Source: Bog-473 sp036491435 (lineage in GTDB: Bacteria > Actinomycetota > Acidimicrobiia > Acidimicrobiales > RAAP-2). Taken from it: a stretch of DNA of 50,260 nucleotides. A model generated the notes under the pieces. The model searched no databases. It was given only the letters and a program-made list of their open reading frames with translations, and had not been told where the DNA came from. The stretch is from positions 1 through 50,260 of the forward strand of contig DASXBZ010000008.1 of NCBI GenBank assembly GCA_036491435.1, read 5' to 3'. The position numbers and the translations under genes were made by a program. The first letter of the stretch is position 1, and every line of letters begins with the position of its first letter. Positions 23,647 to 32,254 of the stretch are shown here, in pieces.

Positions 23647-24045
23647 CTACGCGGCTCCGGCGGTGACGAGCGGAAGGCCGTGCGAGGCGAGCAGCGACGC
23701 AAAGTCGCGTTGGTAGACGATGCGGATTGGCACTTCGGGATAGAGCTGGCGCATGCGTCGCACCTTTCGGTTCTTGCGGGTGACCAGTCGCTGGTCGGCC
23801 GTCGTCAGCTCAATGAAGACGCCGCGCGCCGGCAGATAGAAGTCGGGACGGAACCCGGACACCGGAGAGCCGTTCGCATCCCATTCGAGGGGGAACTCCA
23901 CCGGCTCGTATTCCCAGCGCTCGCCGCTCAGGTCGAGCAACGCCGCGAATACCCGTTCAGAGGGATGTGCAAAGCGGACCTGGCCGGCAGGCGCACAGGC
24001 CGGATGGCGCGTGCGCCCGTTGCGCGCGGGGTCCGTAACGCTCAC
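23647..24045 (-). CDS. Small protein with PD-(D/E)XK-nuclease-like pattern
   Basis: The 132-residue product has SERVFAALLDLSGERWEYEPVEFPL, then FRPDFYLPARGVFIELT and TRKNRKVRRMRQLYPEVPIRIVYQRDF. The order helix, PD-x, E-x-T and basic helix resembles the PD-(D/E)XK/Vsr-like nuclease fold, with Thr in place of the usual catalytic Lys in the E-L-T position. A catalytic role is therefore uncertain. The GTG start overlaps the stop of the MerR gene (GTGA), so the two are co-translated. I do not know its function. Confidence 0.55.
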   Translation of the reverse strand: MSVTDPARNGRTRHPACAPAGQVRFAHPSERVFAALLDLSGERWEYEPVEFPLEWDANGSPVSGFRPDFYLPARGVFIELTTADQRLVTRKNRKVRRMRQLYPEVPIRIVYQRDFASLLASHGLPLVTAGAA

Positions 24046-24542
24046 TCCCCGGCGGCCCGCTTGGCCGGAACCCGCACCGGCCGGATCTTTGCTGATGCTG
24101 GCTCGGCCGTGTCCAGCCGCACGATGTCGGCTTCGAGCTCCTCGACCACTCCGGCCAGAGGCACGATGTTGAACACGCCTTGACCGCCGGCCAAGAGGTC
24201 GACGACCTCGCCGTTGGTGCGAGCAAGAACCGAGCTGTTCTCGGTGAGCACGAGGTTTGCCGACGCGACGTCAGTCCCGAGGTCGTCGCGCAGGCACTCG
24301 ACCGCCCGGCGCGCCGACTGCAACGAGACGCCGGCGTCGAGCAGTTGCTTGATCACCTTGAGCTCAAGAACGTCCGAATACGAATAGACCCGGCGCGAGC
24401 CGCTGCCTTTGGCCGACGCGACCGACGGCTGCAGCAGGCCTGTACGGGCCCAGTAATCGAGTTGCCGGTAGGTAATCCCCACCAGACCGCAGACCTGCGG
24501 CCCGGAATACCCCCCGACACGGGTTGAGGCCTCCGCCGCCAT
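24042..24542 (-). CDS. MerR-family transcriptional regulator (Rv1830-like)
   Basis: A 166-residue regulator with an N-terminal winged helix: GYSGPQVCGLVGITYRQLDYWARTGLLQPSVASAKGSGSRRVYSYSDVLELKVIKQLLDAGVSL (about 10-75). The C-terminal part (about 85-150) is a small domain rather than a metal-binding loop; no Cys cluster is seen. Its position beside the glycine cleavage genes and its form match Rv1830 of Mycobacterium tuberculosis. ATG 24542 is chosen because GAGGAGG lies eight bases upstream; a TTG at 24578 would extend the frame through that RBS. It may control the gcv genes or its own unit. Confidence 0.85.
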   Translation of the reverse strand: MAAEASTRVGGYSGPQVCGLVGITYRQLDYWARTGLLQPSVASAKGSGSRRVYSYSDVLELKVIKQLLDAGVSLQSARRAVECLRDDLGTDVASANLVLTENSSVLARTNGEVVDLLAGGQGVFNIVPLAGVVEELEADIVRLDTAEPASAKIRPVRVPAKRAAGE

Positions 24543-24620
24543 CTCTACTACCTCCTCGTGCTGGATCTCCGCCTCCAACTCTAGTGGACCCCAGACGACA
24601 TCGCAGTAGTTACGGGCGCG

Positions 24621-25703
24621 TCATTCAGGTGAATTTTCGGGTTTGTCGGAGTCGGCCGGCCACGCCACGACGGGCCCACGCACGGACAGCCCGACGCGGA
24701 GCCCGGGCGCCAGGGGCTGACCCCCGGTGATCCGGACGACCAGGTCGGGGAGCCCAGGCTCAGGCACGCCCATCCTCTCCAGCCGGATGTGGACCACCGC
24801 ATCGTGCCCGTAGTACTCGTAGCTGCCCACGATGCCGTCGATGCCCTCTCCCACGTCGCCCAGCTCGATCTGTTCGGGCCGCACCATCACCCGAGCCCGA
24901 CCTGACGATGGGCCGGACCAGGACCCCACCGGGAGCCGGCCCAGCATCGTCGTGGCGACACCGTCACGGATCTCGCCCTCGATGAGGTTCGCCTCGCCGA
25001 GGAATCGAGCGACGCCGGCATCTCCGGGGTGTCCGTAGAGGCCGGCGGGCGTGTCCAGCTGGGCCACCACGCCATCGCGGAGCACCGCGACCTGGTCGGC
25101 CATCGAGAGGGCTTCGTCCTGGTCGTGCGTGACGAGGACGGACGTGGTGCCGGCCTGGCGAAGGACGCCGAGCACGTCGGAGCGCACCGACGCCCGCAAC
25201 GCTGCGTCGAGCGACGAGAAAGGCTCGTCGAGGAGGACGACTTCCGGCTCGATGGCCAGCGCCCGCGCCAGGGCGACCCGCTGTTGCTGGCCCCCCGACA
25301 GCTGATGGGGATAGCGGCGCCGATAGCCCGCCAGCCCTACCAGCTCAAGAAGATCGTCGACCCGCGTCGGCCGTGCCGCGTCTCGCGACAGTCCGAATCC
25401 CACGTTGCGGCCGACGCTGAGATGCGGGAACAGCGCACCTTCCTGCGGCACGTAGCCAATGCGCCGCCTCTCACAGGCCAGATAACGCGATCCGGCGTCG
25501 TCGACGAGCTCGTCGCCCAGCCACACTTCACCTCGATCGGGGCGGTCGAAACCGGCGACGATGCGCAAGAGCGTGGTCTTGCCGCTACCCGAAGCGCCCA
25601 AGATCGCCGTGAAGGATCCATCCGGAACCTGGAGATCGACGCCACGCAGCACCTCCTGTGGCCCGAAGGACTTGGTCACGCCTCGAACGGCCAGCCCTCT
25701 CAT
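24621..25703 (-). CDS. Ferric-iron ABC transporter, ATP-binding subunit (FbpC-like)
   Basis: The 360-residue ATPase has Walker A GASGSGKTT (about 35-43), a Q-loop, the signature LSGGQQQRVALARAL, Walker B VVLLDEPFSSLD and the switch His in VLVTHDQDEA. The C-terminal ~110 residues form a TOBE-like regulatory domain (VMVRPEQIEL). ATG 25703 overlaps the permease stop (ATGA). The open frame runs further upstream through the permease gene in another frame and is not used. With the permease and the binding protein it forms a complete Fe(III) importer under an iron box. Confidence 0.93.
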   Translation of the reverse strand: MRGLAVRGVTKSFGPQEVLRGVDLQVPDGSFTAILGASGSGKTTLLRIVAGFDRPDRGEVWLGDELVDDAGSRYLACERRRIGYVPQEGALFPHLSVGRNVGFGLSRDAARPTRVDDLLELVGLAGYRRRYPHQLSGGQQQRVALARALAIEPEVVLLDEPFSSLDAALRASVRSDVLGVLRQAGTTSVLVTHDQDEALSMADQVAVLRDGVVAQLDTPAGLYGHPGDAGVARFLGEANLIEGEIRDGVATTMLGRLPVGSWSGPSSGRARVMVRPEQIELGDVGEGIDGIVGSYEYYGHDAVVHIRLERMGVPEPGLPDLVVRITGGQPLAPGLRVGLSVRGPVVAWPADSDKPENSPE

Positions 25704-27313
25704 GCCGCCACCAGCGTGCGAGGCGCGGTGATCGGATCGGCGCCGGCCTGTGCCATCCGTTCGGGCTGACGGTCGAACCACCGACCGAGCACGTACCCGG
25801 GGACGGCGGCGATCACCACCATCACCAACGCGTACGGCGCCGCCTGACTGTAGGACCCGTTCGACTGATACGCCCAGAACTGCGTGGCCAGGGTTTCCAC
25901 GCCGGTTGGGTGCAGCACCAGGGTGGCCGTCAGCTCCGTCGCCGTCTCGAGGAACACCAACGCGAATGCGGCGGCGAGGCCCGGCGCGACGAGCGGCACC
26001 GTCACCCGCCACATCACCGAATGGCGGTGCACGCCTAGTGAACGACCGACCTCCTCGAGCCCAGCCGGGGCACGCGCGATCGCCGCGCGCACGGACACGA
26101 TGGCGAGCGGGAAGAACATGATGGCGTAGGCGAGGACGAGCAGAGGATCGGTCAGATAGAAGCGACCCTGGAGGAAATGCTCGGTCAAGTAGGTCAGGCT
26201 CAGCGCCACCACCAATCCCGGTACCGCGAGGACGAGCATGTTCACTCGTTCCAGCGCCAAGACCCCGGGCCGCGGAAAGCGCACGGACAAGAGGGCGATC
26301 GGAAGCGCGGCGATGGTGGCGACGACGCCCGCGGCGGCCGCGAAAGCGAACGTGTTCCCCGTGGCGATCCACAGCGAGGCCGGAGGTAGCGTGCTCTGTC
26401 CGCCCTGCACGATCAGGTAGAAGATCGCGCCGACCGGGACGCCGAGCGCCAGAACGACGAGCAGCGCCAGCCCGGCGAACGCCGCCGGTCGAGCCCGTCC
26501 GAGCGGAACCCGCTTGGCGGCCCGTGCCGCACCCGAACCGAGCCGCGCCGTCCGTCCCCTGCCCCGCACCATGTCCTCGCTCGCCAACAGCAACGCGCCG
26601 AGCAGGACGAGGATCAGCGAGAGCGCGCACGCTGCCGGCTCGTTGAAGCCGACCTGGAACTCGTTGTAGATCTCCGTCGTCAGCGTCTGATATCCGAGGA
26701 TCTCGAAGGCGCCGAACTCCGCAAGCACGATCAGACCGACCAGGATGGCGCCGCCCAGAATGGCGACCCGCGCTTGGCCCACCGTGACCGTCCAGAAAGT
26801 CTTGATCCGGCCCTGGCCGAGGCTACGTGCGACCTCTTCCTGGGCGGGATCGGCCGACCGGAGGCTGGCCGCCACCGGGAGGAAGACCAGTGGGTAGACG
26901 GCCAAGGACATGACGAGTACCGCCGCCCAGAACCCGCCGAACGAGGGAAAGAGGCCTCGCCAGCCGAAGCTCACCACGAAGTCCGGGACTCCGAGGGGGA
27001 TCACCACGAGGACGGCAAACCAACGGCGTCCCGGCACATCCGTCCGCTCGACGAACCACGCGGCGAGCGTGCCGACAAGCGCGCAGATCGCGGTCACGAC
27101 CACGACCAACGACACCGTGTTCCACACCAGTACCGCCGTGAGATGGCGGAACAACAGGTGCTGCAACTCGGCCCATCCGACCTGCACCGCCTGCACGACG
27201 AGAAAGACGAGTGGCACAAGCACGACAACCGAGACGAGCACGGCGACCACGGTCAGCCCGATGGGCCTCCGTCCGCCCGGACGGTGATGGCGGTCCCGCC
27301 ATGCCTGCATCAC
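25700..27313 (-). CDS. Ferric-iron ABC transporter permease, two modules fused (FbpB-like)
   Basis: A 537-residue membrane protein with about twelve hydrophobic segments arranged as two permease units, each with an EAA-type cytoplasmic loop: EEVARSLGQGRIKTFWTVT (first half) and EEVGRSLGVHRHSVMWRVTVP (second half). This duplicated form is typical of FbpB/SfuB iron permeases. GTG 27313 overlaps the stop of the binding-protein gene (GTGA), and its stop overlaps the ATPase start, so the three genes are a tightly coupled operon. ATG 27310 is an equally possible start. Confidence 0.93.
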   Translation of the reverse strand: MMQAWRDRHHRPGGRRPIGLTVVAVLVSVVVLVPLVFLVVQAVQVGWAELQHLLFRHLTAVLVWNTVSLVVVVTAICALVGTLAAWFVERTDVPGRRWFAVLVVIPLGVPDFVVSFGWRGLFPSFGGFWAAVLVMSLAVYPLVFLPVAASLRSADPAQEEVARSLGQGRIKTFWTVTVGQARVAILGGAILVGLIVLAEFGAFEILGYQTLTTEIYNEFQVGFNEPAACALSLILVLLGALLLASEDMVRGRGRTARLGSGAARAAKRVPLGRARPAAFAGLALLVVLALGVPVGAIFYLIVQGGQSTLPPASLWIATGNTFAFAAAAGVVATIAALPIALLSVRFPRPGVLALERVNMLVLAVPGLVVALSLTYLTEHFLQGRFYLTDPLLVLAYAIMFFPLAIVSVRAAIARAPAGLEEVGRSLGVHRHSVMWRVTVPLVAPGLAAAFALVFLETATELTATLVLHPTGVETLATQFWAYQSNGSYSQAAPYALVMVVIAAVPGYVLGRWFDRQPERMAQAGADPITAPRTLVAA

Positions 27314-28365
27314 AGCAGCTGAGCCTCTTGCAGGAGCTTGATGGCTTCGGCGCCGGTGCCGAGTTCGGCGATCGTGATGCCGTTGGGCTGCAGCGCCGCG
27401 AACGGGGTCTCAGGCTCGCCCGTCTTCACGCCCGAGGCGATCGGGTACTCGAAACTGTCGCTGTGGGCGATGATCTCCTGTCCCTGGGGCGAAGTGAGAA
27501 AGGCGAGGAAACGCTGCGCTGCCTTTTGATGCGTCGAGGAGCGCAGCACTCCCGCCCCAGAAACGTTGAGGACGTAGCCGACATCGTGCGGCGCGAAGTA
27601 GGCGATGGCCGAGTGCATGCCGGACTTACCGACCTGCGCCCGCTCCCGGTACCAGTAGTACTGATTGATCACGCCCAACGCGACGTGCCCGTTGTTCACC
27701 GCGGACGTCACCGCCTCGTTGCTCGGATAATTGTGACCGCCTGCGTTGGCCTTGACCGCGTTCAGCCAATTCAGGGCCGCATGGCTCCCGTACGTCCGGT
27801 CGATGCTCGTGACGATGGGCTGGAAGTCGGTCTCGCCGCCGGCGATGGCGATCTTGCCGCTCCATTTGGGGTCCGCCAGTTCCATCGCCGAACGCGGAAG
27901 GTCGCGCGGGGTCAGGAGCTTGGTGTTGTAGACCATCACGCTCACCCGGGCCGAGGCACCGACCCATTTGCCGTCCGGCGAGTTGAAGCGCGCCGGCGTG
28001 TTGCGGAGCGTCGCCGGGTCGACCGGGGCGAGCAGGCCCTTCGAGGCGAGGTACTGCAACGGCGGTGAGTTCTCCGTGTAGAAGACGTCTGCGGGCGATC
28101 GCTGACCTTCGGTGACGATCTGGTCAGCCAGGACGTCCTCGTCGTCCGAGCGCAGGCTCACCGAGATCCCGCTTTCGCGCTCGAAGGCGGCGACCAGCGC
28201 CTGCGTCGTCTGCACGTGCTGCCCGCTGTACACGGTAAGGCTCCCGGCCGAACCCGCTCCCCCACCCTGGGCGCATCCCGCGAGCACGAAGGCCAGTGGA
28301 ATCGTGCAGGCCACGGCGGCGCGACGCAACCCCCGAGCCGGCCACCGCCTCCTTGCGCCTTCCAT
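27310..28365 (-). CDS. Ferric-iron substrate-binding lipoprotein (FbpA/FutA-like)
   Basis: The 351-residue product begins with a basic stretch and a lipoprotein signal ending in LAGC (Cys31), so it is anchored outside the membrane. LTVYSGQHVQTTQALVAAFERESGISV and the QYYWYRE motif, whose tyrosines bind iron in FbpA-type proteins, identify it as an iron-binding periplasmic-type protein. It is the first gene of the iron operon. The iron box 28403-28421 lies 38 bases before the ATG. Confidence 0.94.
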   Translation of the reverse strand: MEGARRRWPARGLRRAAVACTIPLAFVLAGCAQGGGAGSAGSLTVYSGQHVQTTQALVAAFERESGISVSLRSDDEDVLADQIVTEGQRSPADVFYTENSPPLQYLASKGLLAPVDPATLRNTPARFNSPDGKWVGASARVSVMVYNTKLLTPRDLPRSAMELADPKWSGKIAIAGGETDFQPIVTSIDRTYGSHAALNWLNAVKANAGGHNYPSNEAVTSAVNNGHVALGVINQYYWYRERAQVGKSGMHSAIAYFAPHDVGYVLNVSGAGVLRSSTHQKAAQRFLAFLTSPQGQEIIAHSDSFEYPIASGVKTGEPETPFAALQPNGITIAELGTGAEAIKLLQEAQLL

Positions 28366-28402
28366 CGGACCGCTGCACCTCGCTGACCTGCACCCCGAAA
28401 AG

Positions 28403-28421
28403 TTAGGGTAGCCTAACTTTA
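28403..28421 (-). promoter_or_regulatory. Iron box (IdeR/DtxR operator)
   Basis: The 19-bp sequence TTAGGGTAGCCTAACTTTA matches the IdeR/DtxR operator consensus TTAGGTTAGSCTAACCTAA at 16 of 19 positions and is an imperfect palindrome (GTTAGG...CCTAAC). It lies just before the ferric-iron transporter operon, in the position of a repressor overlapping the promoter. Iron-dependent repression of the importer is the natural reading. thiG ends 20 bases away on the other side but reads toward it and is not a target. Confidence 0.9.
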
Positions 28422-28440
28422 GGCGGGCCTCAGTCGCCGG

Positions 28441-29274
28441 TCAAACAGGTCCGCCCAGGTCGGCCCGGCCCTCGAGCGGGCTGGAGGGCTCGGCGTGGAA
28501 TCGAACGGGGATGCGGCCGGCGCGCCGGGCCAGCCAGCCCGCCTCGACGGCGAGGCGCATGCTCCGCGCCATGGCGACCGGGTCGTGCGCGCGGTTGACC
28601 GACGTCGCCACGAGGACGCCGTCACAGCCCAGCTCCATGGCCAGCGCGGCGTCGGACGCAGTCCCGATGCCGGCGTCGAGGATGACGGGGACATCGACCG
28701 CTTCGCGGAGCAGGGTGATGTTGTGCGGGTTGCGGATGCCGAGCCCACTCCCGATGGGTGAGCCAAGGGGCATGACGGCGGCACATCCGACCTGTTGGAG
28801 GCGGAAGGCCAGCACGGGGTCGTCCGTCGTGTAAGGCAGGACCACGAAGCCGTCCTCGGCCAGCTGCTCTGCCGCCAGGAGCAGCTCGACGGCGTCGGGT
28901 AGCAGCGTGTGGTCGTTCCCGATGACTTCGAGCTTCACCCAGTCGGTCCCGAATGCCTCACGGGCCAACTTGGCCGTAAGCACTGCTTCCGACGCGGTGG
29001 CGCAGCCAGCGGTGTTGGGGAGGACCCGGATGCCGAGCTCCTCGAAGAGGGTCAGTAAGGAGCCCTGGCGTGACGGCTCGACCCGCCGCACCGCCACCGT
29101 GGCCATACTCGTGCCCGACACCTCGAGCGCGGCGCGCAAGGCGTGGAGGCTCGTCATGCCGCCCGTGCCGAGCAACAACCGGGACTCCAGCACCTCGCCG
29201 GCGATGCAGAGGGAATCCGGTGCATCGGCGCTGGTCACATCGGTGCGCGGCGGTGTCGTCACCCGAACGACCAT
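28441..29274 (-). CDS. thiG: Thiazole synthase ThiG
   Basis: ThiG builds the thiazole phosphate moiety of thiamine from deoxyxylulose phosphate, dehydroglycine and the ThiS thiocarboxylate. The ~277-residue product has the family start LCIAGEVLESRLLLGTGG, the Schiff-base lysine in WVKLEVIGN, and the phosphate-binding ends PLGSPIGSGLGI and VILDAGIGTASDAALAMELG. No thiS or thiO is nearby. ATG 29274 leaves only 28 bases to the divergent thiD start. GTG 29262, seven bases after TATGGT, is an alternative leaderless start. I see no TPP riboswitch. Confidence 0.93.
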   Translation of the reverse strand: MVVRVTTPPRTDVTSADAPDSLCIAGEVLESRLLLGTGGMTSLHALRAALEVSGTSMATVAVRRVEPSRQGSLLTLFEELGIRVLPNTAGCATASEAVLTAKLAREAFGTDWVKLEVIGNDHTLLPDAVELLLAAEQLAEDGFVVLPYTTDDPVLAFRLQQVGCAAVMPLGSPIGSGLGIRNPHNITLLREAVDVPVILDAGIGTASDAALAMELGCDGVLVATSVNRAHDPVAMARSMRLAVEAGWLARRAGRIPVRFHAEPSSPLEGRADLGGPV

Positions 29275-29302
29275 ACCCCGGGGCCGACCTATCGTGGCCC
29301 GG

Positions 29303-30124
29303 ATGTCGCAGGTGCCCACCCCGCCCACGGCGTTGACGATCGCCGGCTCCGACTCAGGAGGGGGTGCCGGCGCGCAGGCGGATCTCAAGACCTTCGCGGC
29401 GTTGCGCGTCCACGGCACCAACGCGCTCACGGCCGTGACGGCACAGAACACGGCGGGTGTCCGTGGCGTCGTGGCCCTCGATTCCGCGTTCGTGAGGCTG
29501 CAGGTGGAGACAGTCCTCGACGACTTCGAGGTTGCTGCCGTGAAGACGGGCATGCTGGCCAACGGCGGCATCGTCGCCGAGGTGGCCTGCCTCGCCGAGC
29601 AGGGTCGCCTCCCGAACCTCGTCGTGGACCCCGTGCTCGTCTCGTCCACCGGCCACCCGCTCTTGGAGCCGGAGGGCATCGACGCCTACCTCGAGCGGCT
29701 GCTGCCGCGGGCGCTCGTGGCGACACCGAACCTGCGCGAGGCCGCCGTGCTCGGGAGCACCACGGTGGAAGCGCTCGTCTCGCTCGACGCCCGGGTGGCC
29801 GTGGCCGAAGGGATCAGGGAGCGGGGGGCCCGCTGGGTGGTCGTGAAGGGAGGCCACCTCACCGACTCGGCGGATGACGTCGTGGTCGGCCCCGAAGGGG
29901 TCACGGTATTGCCGAGTGCGCGGGTTGAGACGGGCAACGACCACGGAACTGGCTGCTCGTTGTCGGCCGCGATCGCGGCACGACTCGCCCAGGGGGACGA
30001 GGTGCTCGAGGCCATCGTGGCGGCCAAGGACTTCGTCCACCGCGCCCTGGCCGGGGGCGCCGCGTGGCGCCTCGGTGCGGGACACGGACCGCTCGACCAT
30101 TTCGGGTGGTCGGCCGGACCGTAG
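29303..30124 (+). CDS. thiD: Hydroxymethylpyrimidine/phosphomethylpyrimidine kinase ThiD
   Basis: ThiD phosphorylates HMP to HMP-PP, the pyrimidine half of thiamine. The 273-residue product begins ALTIAGSDSGGGAGAQADLKTF, a clear ThiD signature, and has AVKTGMLAN, the VVDPVLVSSTGHPLL segment, VVVKGGHL and the anion-hole/catalytic motif DHGTGCSLSAA (Asp and GTGC) of the ribokinase fold. TATCGT (29290-29295) lies seven bases before the ATG. The divergent pairing with thiG places both thiamine branches side by side. Confidence 0.94.
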   Translation: MSQVPTPPTALTIAGSDSGGGAGAQADLKTFAALRVHGTNALTAVTAQNTAGVRGVVALDSAFVRLQVETVLDDFEVAAVKTGMLANGGIVAEVACLAEQGRLPNLVVDPVLVSSTGHPLLEPEGIDAYLERLLPRALVATPNLREAAVLGSTTVEALVSLDARVAVAEGIRERGARWVVVKGGHLTDSADDVVVGPEGVTVLPSARVETGNDHGTGCSLSAAIAARLAQGDEVLEAIVAAKDFVHRALAGGAAWRLGAGHGPLDHFGWSAGP

Positions 30125-30136
30125 GCTGGGCGGGCC

Positions 30137-30778
30137 ATGACGCTGCACGACGCCGATACCCGGCTCGCTGAGCCGGCCGGAGCTGAGCCGCAGCGGCCGC
30201 CGACTCCCGGCGGGTTCTCCATCAGGCCCGCCATGGTCGTGCTCGGGCTCGCGGTGCTGATCCTTGCCGTCTTCGTCACCTTGGGCATCCTGTCCTCCCA
30301 CTCCCCTGCCCGGGTGAAGACGACCGGCGCGCCGAGCGCCGTGCCGGGGAGCACGCTGCGGGCGCAGCCGGCGGGGAATGCGCTGCATCCGATCGTCGGG
30401 TCCGGCGAGCCTCCCTCGAACATCATCAACGCCGTGACGGTGCCGGTCGGGTCAGTTCGGATCTCGCACCAGAACAACGCGGCCGGAGCCGGACAGTTCG
30501 ACGCACAGGTCACGATGCGTTCCACCGAGTCCCAGGGCGCGCTGCTCGCGTTCTTCGCGTCGGCCATGCACCAGCAGGGCTGGCAGGTCTTCGACAAGGG
30601 GGCAGCCGCCAACAACCCCGGCGCCGTCGAGGTCCTCGGCAAGCTGGCGGGCACCGACGGCTACTACTGGGAGATGGGGGCGACGATCCCGCCGACGACG
30701 TTCGGCCACGGTGCGCCGCCGTCGGGCGAGACGGATTTCACGATCCGGCTGCTGCAGCAGAACGACGATCAGAGCTAG
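30137..30778 (+). CDS. Single-pass membrane hypothetical protein
   Basis: The 213-residue product has a cytoplasmic ~30-residue Pro-rich start, one membrane helix (about 33-53, MVVLGLAVLILAVFVTLGIL), a flexible Ser/Pro/Ala linker and an extracytoplasmic domain (about 90-210) with VRISHQNNAAGAGQFDAQVTMRSTESQGALLAFFASAMHQQGWQVFDKG. The latter resembles small alpha/beta domains found in actinobacterial membrane proteins, but I do not recognise a function. TAGGCT lies nine bases before the ATG. It follows thiD by 12 bases. Confidence 0.65.
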   Translation: MTLHDADTRLAEPAGAEPQRPPTPGGFSIRPAMVVLGLAVLILAVFVTLGILSSHSPARVKTTGAPSAVPGSTLRAQPAGNALHPIVGSGEPPSNIINAVTVPVGSVRISHQNNAAGAGQFDAQVTMRSTESQGALLAFFASAMHQQGWQVFDKGAAANNPGAVEVLGKLAGTDGYYWEMGATIPPTTFGHGAPPSGETDFTIRLLQQNDDQS

Positions 30779-30796
30779 CGGCGGGGGGCCTGGCGC

Positions 30797-32197
30797 TCAG
30801 GCGGCGATCGCCGCCGGTGCGGTCTCGTCCTTCGTGCCGCCGGTCGGCAACAGCTCCAGGTCCTCGGTGCCGGGCGCCAGCAGGTAGGCCCAGACGAAGA
30901 AATTGATCGGGTAGAGCAGGTAGCCGACGCGCGGGTTGGGCGCGAGCAGGATGAGCACGCACATGACGATGCCGGTGATGTCGCACACCTGCGCCACCGT
31001 GCTCGGCCGGCGCTTGTAGAGATAGCGCGCGAGGACGGCCGCCAGGACGAGACCGACAGAGACCGGCAGCACCCGGCTCAACGCGGGGAACGCGAGGACG
31101 AGCTCGTGCCCGGGCAGGGCGCTGGCTGCTGTGGAGGGGATCGCGCTGAGGCCCAAGGGGAAGAGCACGACGTCATCGATGAGCGCGATCGGGCCGCGCA
31201 GCGCGAACGGGAAGATGGTCGGGATCGCGACCACGAGCAGGCCCGCCAGCATGGAGAGTGGCTTGCGCTCGCCCTTGCGGTTGCGGGCGGCGAACAGCGC
31301 CAGCAGCGCCAGCGGCCACGCCGTGAATTTCATCGCCGACGCGATGCCGAGCACGATGCCGGACGCGAACGGCTGTCGCCGCTGCGCCAGCACCATCGCG
31401 AGGAGCAGGAATGCGACCACCGGGATGTCGTCGCCTCCCGTGACGAGAGGTAGTGAGGCCAGGGGCAGGATAAGCAAGGCCTGGAGCGCGCGGAATTTTC
31501 GGCGGCCGTTCGCCCGGCACAGCCAGAGCGCGACTGCGGCGGCCGCAAGCGTCGTCACGGTGAAGAAGATGCGGGCATCACTCAGGCCGTTGTTCGGCCA
31601 GATGTCGCTCGGGATCCCGAGAACGGCCATGAGCGGGAGGTACGGCAGGAAGCCGGGCGTGTCCGGCTCGCCGGGCGCGTGGTACTTGACCGGGTGGTTG
31701 AGGTGGACGATCTTCCTGTACGGGTCCTGGCCCTTCACGAGGTCCTGGCCGCCGACCTCGACCGTCGGGCCCTCGGGCTGCACGTGCGAGCCGGCGGTGC
31801 CGTCAAAGCGCCACAAGACCTCCATCCCGAGCGGGATGGCCAGCGCGCCGACGAACACGCACACGGCGATACCGATGCGAGCGACCCAGGCCCGCCGATC
31901 TTGGACCGCCGTCACCCTGCGCGCGGGCTGCCGGCCGCGGGCGCGCCGGAGGTACAGCGCGAGGCCGGCCGAGGCCACGGCGCCGAACGCGAACGGTGCC
32001 AGCGCCATGCGTCCCCACACCTGATAGAGCCCGTTGGTCGACGTGTAGATGGTGACCAGCGCGAAGACCGCACTGAGTGCATAGAGCAGGACGTCCCCGT
32101 TCACCGGCGAGATCCGCTGCACCCGTGCGAACGCGCGGCGGGCCAGAGCGACACAGCGATTGCCCCAGTCGGTCATCGTCAGAGCGGTCGTCGGCAT
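30797..32197 (-). CDS. Polytopic membrane protein, GT87/DUF2029-like glycosyltransferase candidate
   Basis: A 466-residue protein with about ten to twelve hydrophobic segments. An extracytoplasmic loop after the third or fourth helix contains GGQDLVKGQDPYRKIVHLNHPVKYHAPGEPDTPGFLPYLPLMAVLG; the Asp-Pro-Tyr and FLPYLP pattern recalls the polyprenyl-phosphate-dependent GT-C/GT87 (DUF2029) family. A later SGIVLGIASAMKFTAWPLALLAL segment resembles the GxxxGLxxxxKxxP pattern of these mannosyltransferases. The sugar and acceptor are unknown. It ends convergently against the anchored hypothetical gene. Confidence 0.65.
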   Translation of the reverse strand: MPTTALTMTDWGNRCVALARRAFARVQRISPVNGDVLLYALSAVFALVTIYTSTNGLYQVWGRMALAPFAFGAVASAGLALYLRRARGRQPARRVTAVQDRRAWVARIGIAVCVFVGALAIPLGMEVLWRFDGTAGSHVQPEGPTVEVGGQDLVKGQDPYRKIVHLNHPVKYHAPGEPDTPGFLPYLPLMAVLGIPSDIWPNNGLSDARIFFTVTTLAAAAVALWLCRANGRRKFRALQALLILPLASLPLVTGGDDIPVVAFLLLAMVLAQRRQPFASGIVLGIASAMKFTAWPLALLALFAARNRKGERKPLSMLAGLLVVAIPTIFPFALRGPIALIDDVVLFPLGLSAIPSTAASALPGHELVLAFPALSRVLPVSVGLVLAAVLARYLYKRRPSTVAQVCDITGIVMCVLILLAPNPRVGYLLYPINFFVWAYLLAPGTEDLELLPTGGTKDETAPAAIAA

Positions 32198-32254
32198 GGC
32201 GTCTCGAAATCCTCGCGCAGAGGGCTTTGGCGCAGGCGGTACCTGCCCTCGATC

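Noticed and set aside
29262..29303. TPP riboswitch between thiG and thiD
   Set aside because: The gap is only 28 bases and the conserved CTGAGA blocks are absent.
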